64,000 nt of DNA from Burkholderiales bacterium (lineage in GTDB: Bacteria; Pseudomonadota; Gammaproteobacteria; Burkholderiales; Burkholderiaceae_C): the NCBI GenBank assembly GCA_947474755.1, contig CANJJE010000012.1, positions 1-64,000 of the forward strand. The letters run 5' to 3'. The first letter of the stretch is position 1, and the number at the start of each line of letters is the position of its first letter. The translations under genes were made by a program, and so were the position numbers. The notes under the pieces were generated by a model, which saw only the letters and a program-made list of their open reading frames with translations, had not been told where the DNA came from and made no database searches. Positions 36,778-44,677 of this stretch are shown here, piece by piece.

Positions 36778-37572
36778 CTATTTGCGTTCGTTGCGCGCCA
36801 GCAGGCGCTTCACGTGTTCCACCGGAATGGCGTAGCTGATGCCCGATGGATGAGTGAGGGCGGACTCGCGAGTGCCCTTCAGTGCAACCATGTTCACCAC
36901 ACCGACTACGGCGCCAGATTCCGCATCGAACAAGGGGCCGCCACTGTTGCCGGGGTAGGCGGTCGCATCGAGCTGTAGCAAGTCGAAGGCGCCTTCCTTC
37001 AAAGCCTTGATGGCGCGGCCGTCGAGTTGTCGCGCGCTCGGGCTTGGAAGTGCCACCGAAGTGATCGCTGCCACGATGCCGCGGTGGGTGACCGGAGACA
37101 GGCCCAAGTTGCTCCCCATCGGGAAACCGATGAAGGCAACCGTCTGGCCTTCGCGCACAGGCTGCTCCAGACCCAGGGCAAGCGCCGGCACAGCGGCTCC
37201 CTCGAAGCGCAGCAGGGCCAGGTCATGGGCTTTGTCGACCTCGATGATCTCGAGGCGCCGCACGCTGTCCTGTCCCGATGCGCCTGGGGTGTAAACAACC
37301 AGGCTGATGTTGCTGGCGTCATCTTCTGTGGCGCGCGTAATCACATGCGCGTTGGTGACCAGCAGATTCCCGTCGCCGACAACGAAACCCGTGCCGCTGA
37401 AGCCGAAGCGTGGGCTCTGTGATTCCTTGTAGAAGCCGACGGCGAGCACCGACGGCTTCACCCGAGCTATCAGTCCCGGCAGCGCATCTGCAGCGCTGAC
37501 GGCCACGCAGAGACACATCAGTGCACCAGTCATCAGGGCCTTGCACATGATTCTGCGAGCCGCATTCATCAT
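36778..37572 (-). CDS. Secreted trypsin-like serine protease (S1C)
   Basis: This 264-residue protein has a signal peptide or anchor (ALMTGALMCLCVAVSAADA). The catalytic residues are His in NLLVTNAHVI, Asp in KAHDLALLRF and Ser in AYPGNSGGPLF. There is no PDZ domain as in DegP/DegS. The ATG at 37572 follows the nucleotidyltransferase stop by two bases with GAGG 8 bases upstream, so it is the last gene of the HprK-related operon. It converges with prsR, 21 bases between stops. It might process the secreted partner of the operon; that is inference. Confidence 0.85.
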   Translation of the reverse strand: MMNAARRIMCKALMTGALMCLCVAVSAADALPGLIARVKPSVLAVGFYKESQSPRFGFSGTGFVVGDGNLLVTNAHVITRATEDDASNISLVVYTPGASGQDSVRRLEIIEVDKAHDLALLRFEGAAVPALALGLEQPVREGQTVAFIGFPMGSNLGLSPVTHRGIVAAITSVALPSPSARQLDGRAIKALKEGAFDLLQLDATAYPGNSGGPLFDAESGAVVGVVNMVALKGTRESALTHPSGISYAIPVEHVKRLLARNERK

Positions 37573-37574
37573 GT

Positions 37575-38666
37575 TCAGCGCGCCTCTTCCGGCTGCTTCT
37601 TCTTCAGCCGCATGAATGCCTTGCGCACCAGGTGTGGCACCGCCAGGTACATCGGCATGCGCAGGTGATGCGATCGTACGTACAGGAGCCATCGGGCCAA
37701 TCCTGTGTAAGGTCCATCGCAATGCGGATGATCGGGGCGCAGCGCAAGGCCCAGCAATGAAGACATCACGTGTCTCGACATGGTGCTGCGATCCAGCGAT
37801 TGAACCTGCTGCTCGAGGCGTTGCGGCGGAGCCGTCGAAAACAACCGGTTCAGATGAGTCAGCGCATGCGAGAGCGGAATCTGCAAGCCCAGGTGTGTGG
37901 CGCGATCGAGCAGTTCGTCCCAGAAGCCAGGCGCCCGGGAGAAGTGAATGACCAGGTCATTCAGGTCGAGCAGGTCTCGCAAACCCCGGCCGAAATCGCC
38001 CTCCATGAACAGATGCGCTGCGCTGTGCAGAACCATGTCGACAGGGTGCAGGGTGTATAGCCCGGGCTGTCCCGGAATGGGCTGAATTCGGCTCAGCAAC
38101 TCGGCGCCATCGACCTTGAAGCGTGAAGTCGGTGGCGTGATGGTGTGGTGGAGATCGATGGTGGTGCCGCGATGGACATGGCGTATCGGTGGAATCTCGT
38201 GCATCCACTCGCGGTAATAACGGACGTTGTACGGGTCGCGCTCTTCGCTGATCCAGCCCGCTGCGAACAGTGCATCCTCGACCGCGTCGATGGCCTGACG
38301 GCTTACCATCAGATCGATGTCGCTGAATATTCGTCCACGCGCCGCTGGCAAGTTTGCAAGCAGATACGCCGCGCCCTTGAGCACGACGACCGGTGTATCG
38401 ATGGCAGAAAGGGCTCGCCGGATGCACCGAGCCTCCCAGGTCACTTCGTGCCACTGCCTCTCGGCCAGTCTGAGCGCGCTTTGCAGATGCATCTGGGGCC
38501 CGGAAGGAACTTGATCCAGCCAGCCGTTGGCCAGGAAATGGTGCGCCAGGCGACCTTGCAAGCCTGCCTGACGTGCTTGCCCGAGCAGAGACTCCCACTC
38601 TCGCAGACTGGGTGAAGGCTGATGAGTCGGATCAGCCCATATGCTGGAAAGCAGTGCTTCGTTCAA
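37575..38666 (-). CDS. Nucleotidyltransferase family protein of the HprK-related system
   Basis: This 363-residue protein of the NTP_transf_5 type has VVLKGAAYLLANLP (about 94-107) and the metal-binding pair GRIFSDIDLMVS (Asp116, Asp118). A third acidic/His element lies in TTIDLHHTI. Relatives occur beside HprK-like kinases in exosortase-bearing genomes and beside kinases in lasso-peptide clusters. The TTG start overlaps the kinase stop (TTGA). Substrate unknown; it may transfer a nucleotide to a peptide or small molecule. Confidence 0.8.
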   Translation of the reverse strand: MNEALLSSIWADPTHQPSPSLREWESLLGQARQAGLQGRLAHHFLANGWLDQVPSGPQMHLQSALRLAERQWHEVTWEARCIRRALSAIDTPVVVLKGAAYLLANLPAARGRIFSDIDLMVSRQAIDAVEDALFAAGWISEERDPYNVRYYREWMHEIPPIRHVHRGTTIDLHHTITPPTSRFKVDGAELLSRIQPIPGQPGLYTLHPVDMVLHSAAHLFMEGDFGRGLRDLLDLNDLVIHFSRAPGFWDELLDRATHLGLQIPLSHALTHLNRLFSTAPPQRLEQQVQSLDRSTMSRHVMSSLLGLALRPDHPHCDGPYTGLARWLLYVRSHHLRMPMYLAVPHLVRKAFMRLKKKQPEEAR

Positions 38667-39583
38667 AGCCGACGTGACGTCACCAGGGAGTCGAAAAGCC
38701 GCTCGGCTTCGCCTAATGAGCTGTACTCGAAGTCATGGCAGCTGCTGCGATCGACGAGCCCGCCCAGCGTCTGAAAGCCGAGCAATCCGAGCGCGCCGTA
38801 GTTGAACGCGTTCCGGCCCAACTCCAGCATGCTGTCGGCACGTGACCTTGCCGTAAGGCGGGCGCCAGCGCCAGCGACATATCTTGGAAAAATTACCCAC
38901 CCTGGCTCGGCCATCGAATCGATCTGGTCAAGATGCCTGCGTTCGACTTTCAGGTGACCCACCGAGCCCTTCGACGTGCCATGGACCACGTCACCGAAGA
39001 CCGCATCCGGTGCATGTGCGCGGATGACATCGAGCGACTCATTCTTCAAGCTCACCGGGCGACACAAGGGGGCGATCGCGCCATCCGTGGTTGAGATCAA
39101 GGCCAATTCATCCGACAGCAAGCGCCAGCCACGGCATATCAATCCTGCGCAAAGCGTGCTTTTCCCTGACCCGGGTGGCGCGGCAAGGACGGCGGCAAGC
39201 CCGTCGCGTTCAATGACCGCAGCGTGAAGAATGAGGTACTGATGCGCCTGGGTTGAGATACACCAGTTCATCGCCCACTCCAGCAGCGGGAAAGCATGGC
39301 TTTGGGGCAGAGGTTCAAACGGGAAGCCGCCGTCAAACACGAACCGCACCTGAGGCCGAATCCAGCGGTGCAAACCCGCTCCGCGATCCATCAGCACTTC
39401 AAAATCAAAAAATTCTGTGTTTGCGGCCAGACCATAGTCTGCATAGAGCAAGTGGATGCCCTTTTGTATCGCCGGAATGTCAGATCTGATTCGAAAGTTG
39501 AAGGGCCCGGTTCTGATGCCAAGACCAGCACCTGCCAGTCGCTGACCGATCTCGAACGTACTCAGCGAGGACACCACCGTCAT
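38663..39583 (-). CDS. HprK-related kinase A
   Basis: This 306-residue protein is related to the kinase domain of HPr kinase/phosphorylase. It has LILHAAVIERDGLAAVL, then Walker A APPGSGKSTL (138-143 GSGKST) and the SDEL acidic pair. The N-terminal 100 residues are specific to this family (HprK_rel_A, as I recall it). It lacks the full HprK loop for HPr. Its target is unknown. It overlaps the PqqD-like gene by 4 bases upstream and the nucleotidyltransferase by 4 bases downstream. Confidence 0.87.
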   Translation of the reverse strand: MTVVSSLSTFEIGQRLAGAGLGIRTGPFNFRIRSDIPAIQKGIHLLYADYGLAANTEFFDFEVLMDRGAGLHRWIRPQVRFVFDGGFPFEPLPQSHAFPLLEWAMNWCISTQAHQYLILHAAVIERDGLAAVLAAPPGSGKSTLCAGLICRGWRLLSDELALISTTDGAIAPLCRPVSLKNESLDVIRAHAPDAVFGDVVHGTSKGSVGHLKVERRHLDQIDSMAEPGWVIFPRYVAGAGARLTARSRADSMLELGRNAFNYGALGLLGFQTLGGLVDRSSCHDFEYSSLGEAERLFDSLVTSRRL

Positions 39584-39852
39584 TCGCGCGACACGTCGAT
39601 CAGATTTGCGCCAGCCAATTGCTCCAGGATGAAGGGGAGGGCTGCAAGCACAACGTCTACCTCAGACCCGCTCGCGCCCCACCTCTCGACCAGCAAGTCC
39701 ATGTCCGTCGCACCTTCCTCCACGCACATGAGAGCACGAGCTGTCGGGATATCGAGATGGTGTGTCAGTCCAGAGGCTTCGTTGAAGACGACGTACTCGT
39801 TGTCCCACTCCAGCCAGTGAAATGACCCGGTCTGGTTTAGTCGCAGTTGCAC
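39580..39852 (-). CDS. PqqD-like peptide chaperone of the HPr-rel-A system
   Basis: This 90-residue protein has the winged-helix PqqD layout: YVVFNEASGLTHHLDIPTARALM, then a helix pair ending in FILEQLAGANLIDVSRE. PqqD-type domains bind leader peptides and deliver them to modifying enzymes. The start is a GTG with a weak Shine-Dalgarno. It lies 33 bases after the Tat-signal protein gene and overlaps the kinase by 4 bases. Confidence 0.8.
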   Translation of the reverse strand: MQLRLNQTGSFHWLEWDNEYVVFNEASGLTHHLDIPTARALMCVEEGATDMDLLVERWGASGSEVDVVLAALPFILEQLAGANLIDVSRE

Positions 39853-39885
39853 TGGCGTGTGAATAAAGTAGTCTCGCCCCGTATT

Positions 39886-40473
39886 TCAATATGAATTGAT
39901 GATTCTGAAAAGAGTCGTCGCGCTGCTTGACTGGGGGCTTGAATACAACGCCAATACTTCGGATGGTGTGTAGGGGAACACGGCGGTACCGAGCGGCATG
40001 ATCGAGTTTAGAAGCGCGGCAATCCAAAACGCTTCATCGCTGCTCGTCTGGGCGGTCAAGATGCTGATCAAAGAAGATGTTGAACCAGCTCCAAAGACAG
40101 CACCAAAGGTCGAATTTTGAGTGAAGGTAAACGTGCCGACTACGCAAGTTGCAGTTGCGTCTGTGGCCGAGTAGCCAGGCCAGTTGGACAAGGTCTTGAA
40201 ATAGCCGGGCGGTCTACCCCTGCACGTCGGGAGACCAGTCGCTTTGGAGTGCGCCATTGATTGGACACCGGAGGCGGAGCAAATTTGTCCACCAGCCGTT
40301 ACTGCAGAGGTGAAAGCCAACGTCTTGATTGGCACGGCGCTAGCCGCTACCGCAGAGCCCTTGACCATGCCGTTGAGCAAGAGGCGACGGCGAGAAGCCT
40401 GAATCGATTCATTGTTCGCGTGCTGAGGCATTGATGGCTTGTCCGAATTGTCGACGTCAGTAATTTTAACCAT
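39886..40473 (-). CDS. Twin-arginine-signal protein of unknown function, first gene of the HprK-related operon
   Basis: This 195-residue protein has an N-terminal SRRRLLLNG twin-arginine motif (about residues 28-36) and a following hydrophobic stretch VKGSAVAASAVPIKTLAF, so export by Tat is likely. The mature part has three cysteines (GGQICSAS, LPTCRGRP, TATCVVGTF) and is rich in Ser/Thr/Ala. I recognise no domain. GAGG lies 6 bases before the ATG (preceded by an in-frame GTG). Codons are visibly less GC-rich than in neighbouring genes. It may be the substrate or product carrier of the PqqD/kinase/nucleotidyltransferase genes; that is inference. Confidence 0.65.
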   Translation of the reverse strand: MVKITDVDNSDKPSMPQHANNESIQASRRRLLLNGMVKGSAVAASAVPIKTLAFTSAVTAGGQICSASGVQSMAHSKATGLPTCRGRPPGYFKTLSNWPGYSATDATATCVVGTFTFTQNSTFGAVFGAGSTSSLISILTAQTSSDEAFWIAALLNSIMPLGTAVFPYTPSEVLALYSSPQSSSATTLFRIINSY

Positions 40474-40498
40474 CACTTGCCTCGCGAATGCTATAAAT

Positions 40499-40516
40499 AT
40501 AGTTATAAGTAACTAT
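40499..40516. promoter_or_regulatory. AT-rich palindrome upstream of the Tat-signal gene
   Basis: ATAGTTA-TAAG-TAACTAT is a perfect 7-bp inverted repeat with a 4-base spacer, 26 bases upstream of the start codon, overlapping several -10-like hexamers (TATATT, TATAAC). It looks like an operator within the operon promoter. Confidence 0.5.
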
Positions 40517-40525
40517 GGGTGCTGG

Positions 40526-40540
40526 CATTGAAGTTCAATG
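40526..40540. promoter_or_regulatory. Second palindrome upstream of the Tat-signal gene
   Basis: CATTGAA-G-TTCAATG is a perfect 15-base palindrome, 10 bases from the previous one and 20 bases beyond the sugar transferase stop. It could be a second operator or a weak terminator stem without T-run. Confidence 0.4.
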
Positions 40541-40561
40541 AGTTTTGCATGATGCGCGCGC

Positions 40562-41953
40562 TCATTGTCCTTCTCGGAAAATCACAACACTGACTGTTTC
40601 TATCAGGACGAGAATATCAAGGAGCAACGAATTGTTCTTGACATAGTAGAGATCAAACTGATGCTTTTTTCGAGCGTCGTCAAGAGAGTCGCCGTAGTGG
40701 TAGCGAACCTGAGCCCAACCGGTGATGCCGGGTTTGACGGAGTGGCGCAATTCATAAAATGGAATTTCCGCTTTCAGTTTATCTACAAACGTCGGACGTT
40801 CCGGGCGCGGACCGACGAGACTCATTTCGCCAAAAAGCACACTGAAAAGTTGCGGTAGCTCGTCGATGCGGGTTTTCCGCATGAAAGAACCAACGCGAGT
40901 GATGCGCGGGTCATTTTTTGAAGCCCAGCGAGCCACACCGTCTCGTTCGGCATCGGCACGCATGCTTCGGAACTTCATGCACATGAAGACGCGGCCGCCC
41001 AAGCCTACGCGAGCCTGACGATAAATGACTGGGCCTGGACTGTCCAGCCAAATGGCCAAAGCTGCAAGTGCCATGATAGGCGCTGTGAGTATCAACAACA
41101 CGCTTGAACTGACAATATCAAAGGCGCGCTTCATGAACTGCCGCATCTGTCCCTGGACAAAGCCATCACCGTAAACCAGCCAGCTTCCTTTGAGGCTATC
41201 GATGCGAACTTCGCGTTTATTTTTCTCGCTGAACCCTGCCAGATTCAAAACCGATACTCCACGAATTCGGCACTCCAGCAGCTGGTCCATCGGGATGGTG
41301 CCTCCGCGTTGTTCTCGTACGGCGATCACAATCTCTTTGACTGAATATCGAGAAACCAAATCAATCAAGGAAGATTTGCTAGGAAACACGGGGATGCCGT
41401 TCTTCTTGGTTTCTGAATCCTCTGACGTGGCGAAGAAACCGACCACGTTACGCGCCGATCGTCCTGGTGACTGCAATTCTGCCGCTATGGATTGAGCTTC
41501 TTCTCCCGTGCCGACTATCAATACCGAAGGCAAGGTTGTCACCCGTTGCATAACGTAGAAGCATCCGCGAGATAAAACCAAACCCAGAGCAAGGTAAGAA
41601 ATTGCGGCTGGTATCAATTGCTCGATATAGCCGCGATCTGCCACGAACCTCAACACCAGACTTGTAACGTAGCCACCAATGCAAATTGCACCCACGGTGC
41701 GGAGAGCCTTGGCACCGAGTGAGATGGTTTTTGGGCGATACAGTCCGACTAGCGCATACATCAGTGCCATGACGAGCGCGAAGAAAGTGGCTCCAAACAG
41801 AACGAGAGGAATCTCCGGGACTGCGTCGGGGATGGTCATGTACCTGCTGGTCAAGGTCGACGCAGCCAACAGCATGGCTACAAAGCACAAAGACAGGTCG
41901 ACCACCATGCCGGCCGGGGCACTGGGCAGAACATCTTGTCGGTAGAGCCTCAT
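40562..41953 (-). CDS. XrtA-system polyprenyl-phosphate sugar transferase (EpsB_2 type)
   Basis: This 463-residue initiating glycosyltransferase has four to five N-terminal membrane helices and a CoA-binding-like domain (VLIVGTGEEAQSIAAEL). The C-terminal bacterial sugar transferase domain follows: MKRAFDIVSSSVLLILTAPIM, SPGPVIYRQARVGLGG, MKFRSMR, RKTRIDELPQLF, MSLVGPRPERP, KPGITGWAQVRY. It moves a sugar-1-phosphate to undecaprenyl phosphate to begin the repeat unit of the exopolysaccharide. It is divergent from prsK. GC content is lower than in most of the window. Confidence 0.92.
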   Translation of the reverse strand: MRLYRQDVLPSAPAGMVVDLSLCFVAMLLAASTLTSRYMTIPDAVPEIPLVLFGATFFALVMALMYALVGLYRPKTISLGAKALRTVGAICIGGYVTSLVLRFVADRGYIEQLIPAAISYLALGLVLSRGCFYVMQRVTTLPSVLIVGTGEEAQSIAAELQSPGRSARNVVGFFATSEDSETKKNGIPVFPSKSSLIDLVSRYSVKEIVIAVREQRGGTIPMDQLLECRIRGVSVLNLAGFSEKNKREVRIDSLKGSWLVYGDGFVQGQMRQFMKRAFDIVSSSVLLILTAPIMALAALAIWLDSPGPVIYRQARVGLGGRVFMCMKFRSMRADAERDGVARWASKNDPRITRVGSFMRKTRIDELPQLFSVLFGEMSLVGPRPERPTFVDKLKAEIPFYELRHSVKPGITGWAQVRYHYGDSLDDARKKHQFDLYYVKNNSLLLDILVLIETVSVVIFREGQ

Positions 41954-42037
41954 GGTGGACTGCCTCTCATCGATCAGAACAGTTTCGAACTTGTCAAGTC
42001 CTCGCTAGCTGCGACCAGACGCTGCTGTCAAGGGGGA

Positions 42038-42107
42038 GGTCGCGACAACGAATTATTCTTGGGCGTCCTTGCCGTAGCATCCCCTGACTAGGGGGTCTGT
42101 CGCGACC
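42038..42107. promoter_or_regulatory. Paired GTCGCGAC palindromes between epsB-type gene and prsK
   Basis: The 381-base divergent region (41954-42334) has no gene. It holds GGTCGCGACA at 42038-42047 and its inverted copy TGTCGCGACC at 42098-42107; the two 8-bp palindromic centres are exactly 60 bases apart. This is a likely regulator-binding arrangement controlling one or both divergent genes. The rest of the region shows no clear promoter consensus. Confidence 0.5.
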
Positions 42108-42334
42108 TTTCGCACGAGAGTTCGAGTTTTGCGGCCTTGTCACGATTGATTACTGCGAGCGTTGCCGTAAACATCCTCCTTGACCGGACGCTGTTTGACC
42201 CGCCGCGTCGCACATTCCGGCTTTGATTCGGCCTCAGCAGTCATTCATGACGCTCCTGCGTTGCCCATCTGATCGATCAATTCGCCAGGCGCGTTGACAG
42301 CAGCCACGCTGATCTTGGCGCCAATGCAAGCTGA

Positions 42335-44446
42335 ATGAACCCTCACGACAACACATTCATGGCCTGGGGCTTCGGGCTGGTAGGGGTGACCTATCTGGCC
42401 TTTGCGTTGACGCTTCTTCGAATCGGAGAGTGGCGTTTGCCCGTCAGTCGATCGGGCCGGGCGCTTTTCGGTGCCGTCTGTTGCAGTTCCATCTGGGGAT
42501 GGTTGACCCTGGCCGGCGTGTTGCGTGACGACGCGCTGCTCGGGTTCATCGCGTCCTTGTTTGACGCTGGCCGCTATGGCTTGTGGTTGGCATTCCTGCT
42601 CCAGCTGAGACCGGAGAAGTCAGAGAGTGCATCAGGGTGGGGATCGTCGCTGAGCAAACTGTCACTGTTCCTGGTGACCTTGGTCGTGATCGGGCAGGTG
42701 CTTCGCTACCACGAACCCGGGGACTCCTTCCTGCAAGCTCGCGGGCAGCCGATGATGTCGATGGCGCTGTCGATTTTTGGTCTGGTGCTGATCGAGCAGG
42801 TTTTCCGCAATGTGGATCCCGACTCACGCTGGAGCGTCAAGCCCGTCAGTGCGGCGTTGGCGGGCTCATTCGCGTTCGACCTGTACATGTATTCGCAGGC
42901 CGTGATCTTTGGCAGCGTCGACGCTGACGCTCAAAGTATCCGTGGTGCGGTCCATGCGCTGATGGCGCCCCTGCTGTTTGTCTCGACTTCGCGGCTGGGC
43001 ATCGACTGGACCTCGAAGCTGCGAGTGTCGCGCAGCGCCGCATTCCATTCCGCCACCTTGTTGATTTGTGGCCTCTACCTGCTGTTGATATCGGCGGTGG
43101 GTTACTACGTCAAATATTTTGGCGGAGATTGGGGCCGCGCATTGCAGCTTTGCGTGGTGTTTGCCTCATTGATATTTCTGGTTTTACTCACAGTATCTGG
43201 AGCCGCCCGGGCCAAACTACGAATATTCCTCAGCAAGAATTTTTTCAGATACCGGTATGACTACCGCGATGAATGGCTCAAATTCACTGAGGCGCTTTGC
43301 GCGCAGGGCACACCTCAGGAAATGGGCCAACAGGTGATCCGAGGTTTGGCAGACCTGGTGGAGAGCCCTGGAGGTGGGCTGTGGATGAAGAGTCCGGAAG
43401 CGAGTGGCTTTCGGCAAACGGTGCGGCTGAACATCGATTTCACTTCGGTGAGCGAGGAGGAAGACTCCGAACTGAGCATGGCCCTCAAGCGCGAGAAGGT
43501 GGTTGTCAACCTGGAGGAGTACCGATCTTTCCCCGGGCGATACGGGTCGATCGCCTTGCCGCCGTGGCTGCAATCCATGCCGCAGGCTTGGTTGATTGTT
43601 CCGCTGATCGTTGGGGACAAGCTGATCGGATTTGTCGTGCTGTTGCGGTCACGGACTCCTCTGGATGCCAACTGGGAAGTTCATGACCTGCTGAAGACAG
43701 CGAGCCGTCAGGCCGCGAGCTTTCTCGCGCAGATGGTGGCCACGGAGTCCTTGCTGGAAGTGCGCAAGTTCGATGCCTTCAATCGAATGTCGGCGTTCGT
43801 GGTTCACGATCTGAAGAACATCGTGACGCAGCTGTCGCTGATGATGAAGAACGCCAAGCGGTTGCACGCCAACCCCGAATTCCAGCAGGACATGCTGGAC
43901 ACCGTCGACAACTCACTGGAGAAAATGCGCCAGCTGATGGCGCAGTTGCGTGAAGGCACGACACCTGCAGGCACTGCCTTTGGTGTCGATCTGGTCGCGG
44001 TGGCGCGTCGAATCGAAGCGCACACGACCAGCCGCGGCAGGAGCCTTGAACTGCGCCGCTTGCAGCCAGCGACCGCGCGCGGGCACGAAGAACGGATCGA
44101 GCGCGTGATCGGGCACCTGGTCCTCAATGCACTGGAAGCCACCGATCCGCAGGGGCAGGTCTGGCTGGAGCTCGATACCCAGGGCGATCGCGCACGCATC
44201 GTGGTTGGCGACACCGGCCATGGCATGTCGGCCGAATTCATTCGCGACCGGCTGTTCAAGCCCTTTCAGTCGACCAAGTCAACCGGCATGGGCATTGGCG
44301 CCTACGAGAGTTCGCAATACATCCACGAGCTCGGAGGCAAGATCTCGGTGGTGAGCGAGCTGCAGCGAGGCACGCAAGTGACCTTGCTGATCCCGCTTTT
44401 TCACGCGTCGGTTGAATCTGACCTCGACATGCTCAAGTCCCAGTGA
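42335..44446 (+). CDS. prsK: PEP-CTERM/XrtA system histidine kinase PrsK
   Basis: This 703-residue protein has about eight N-terminal membrane helices (MASE-like, residues about 8-290) and a GAF-like middle domain (about 330-470). A HisKA region follows with the phospho-acceptor His in AFVVHDLKN (about 490), and an HATPase core with HLVLNALEATD, GDTGHGMS (about 624) and STGMGIGAYES. It should phosphorylate PrsR and so control exopolysaccharide/PEP-CTERM genes. No strong Shine-Dalgarno precedes the ATG. Confidence 0.92.
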   Translation: MNPHDNTFMAWGFGLVGVTYLAFALTLLRIGEWRLPVSRSGRALFGAVCCSSIWGWLTLAGVLRDDALLGFIASLFDAGRYGLWLAFLLQLRPEKSESASGWGSSLSKLSLFLVTLVVIGQVLRYHEPGDSFLQARGQPMMSMALSIFGLVLIEQVFRNVDPDSRWSVKPVSAALAGSFAFDLYMYSQAVIFGSVDADAQSIRGAVHALMAPLLFVSTSRLGIDWTSKLRVSRSAAFHSATLLICGLYLLLISAVGYYVKYFGGDWGRALQLCVVFASLIFLVLLTVSGAARAKLRIFLSKNFFRYRYDYRDEWLKFTEALCAQGTPQEMGQQVIRGLADLVESPGGGLWMKSPEASGFRQTVRLNIDFTSVSEEEDSELSMALKREKVVVNLEEYRSFPGRYGSIALPPWLQSMPQAWLIVPLIVGDKLIGFVVLLRSRTPLDANWEVHDLLKTASRQAASFLAQMVATESLLEVRKFDAFNRMSAFVVHDLKNIVTQLSLMMKNAKRLHANPEFQQDMLDTVDNSLEKMRQLMAQLREGTTPAGTAFGVDLVAVARRIEAHTTSRGRSLELRRLQPATARGHEERIERVIGHLVLNALEATDPQGQVWLELDTQGDRARIVVGDTGHGMSAEFIRDRLFKPFQSTKSTGMGIGAYESSQYIHELGGKISVVSELQRGTQVTLLIPLFHASVESDLDMLKSQ

Positions 44447-44576
44447 GGCTGGAGCAGCCGCGCTCAGCGATCGGCGGTGGGCTGCCCAAAATTCACGATC
44501 GACAAGGGGTTTTGGTCACGGCCACCCGAGCAAACGTTGTAACAGCCGCTTTCATCATGCCATCATCGTCACTTGA

Positions 44577-44598
44577 GGTAATGAGCGTTTTCATTACC
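44577..44598. promoter_or_regulatory. Inverted repeat upstream of the export lipoprotein gene
   Basis: GGTAATGA-GCGTTT-TCATTACC is a perfect 8-bp inverted repeat 80 bases before the first gene of the polysaccharide operon, within a 231-base intergenic region. It is a good candidate operator for the whole 20-kb operon. I could not see a convincing sigma-54 -24/-12 pair here. Confidence 0.5.
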
Positions 44599-44677
44599 GG
44601 TAGATAACAGTCGTGTGCGAAATCCGGGGGGCGCTCCTATCGCCCAGCCGAGTCATTCTGAAAAAAGGGGATAAACC

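Noticed and set aside
36778-37722. Longer start of the serine protease at 37722
   Set aside because: It would overlap the nucleotidyltransferase gene by about 150 bases; ATG 37572 has a good Shine-Dalgarno and a direct signal peptide.
42287-42302. Sigma-54-like site AGGCGCG-N4-CAGCA ahead of prsK
   Set aside because: Only part of the -24/-12 consensus is present; GG-N10-GC alone is expected by chance in GC-rich DNA.
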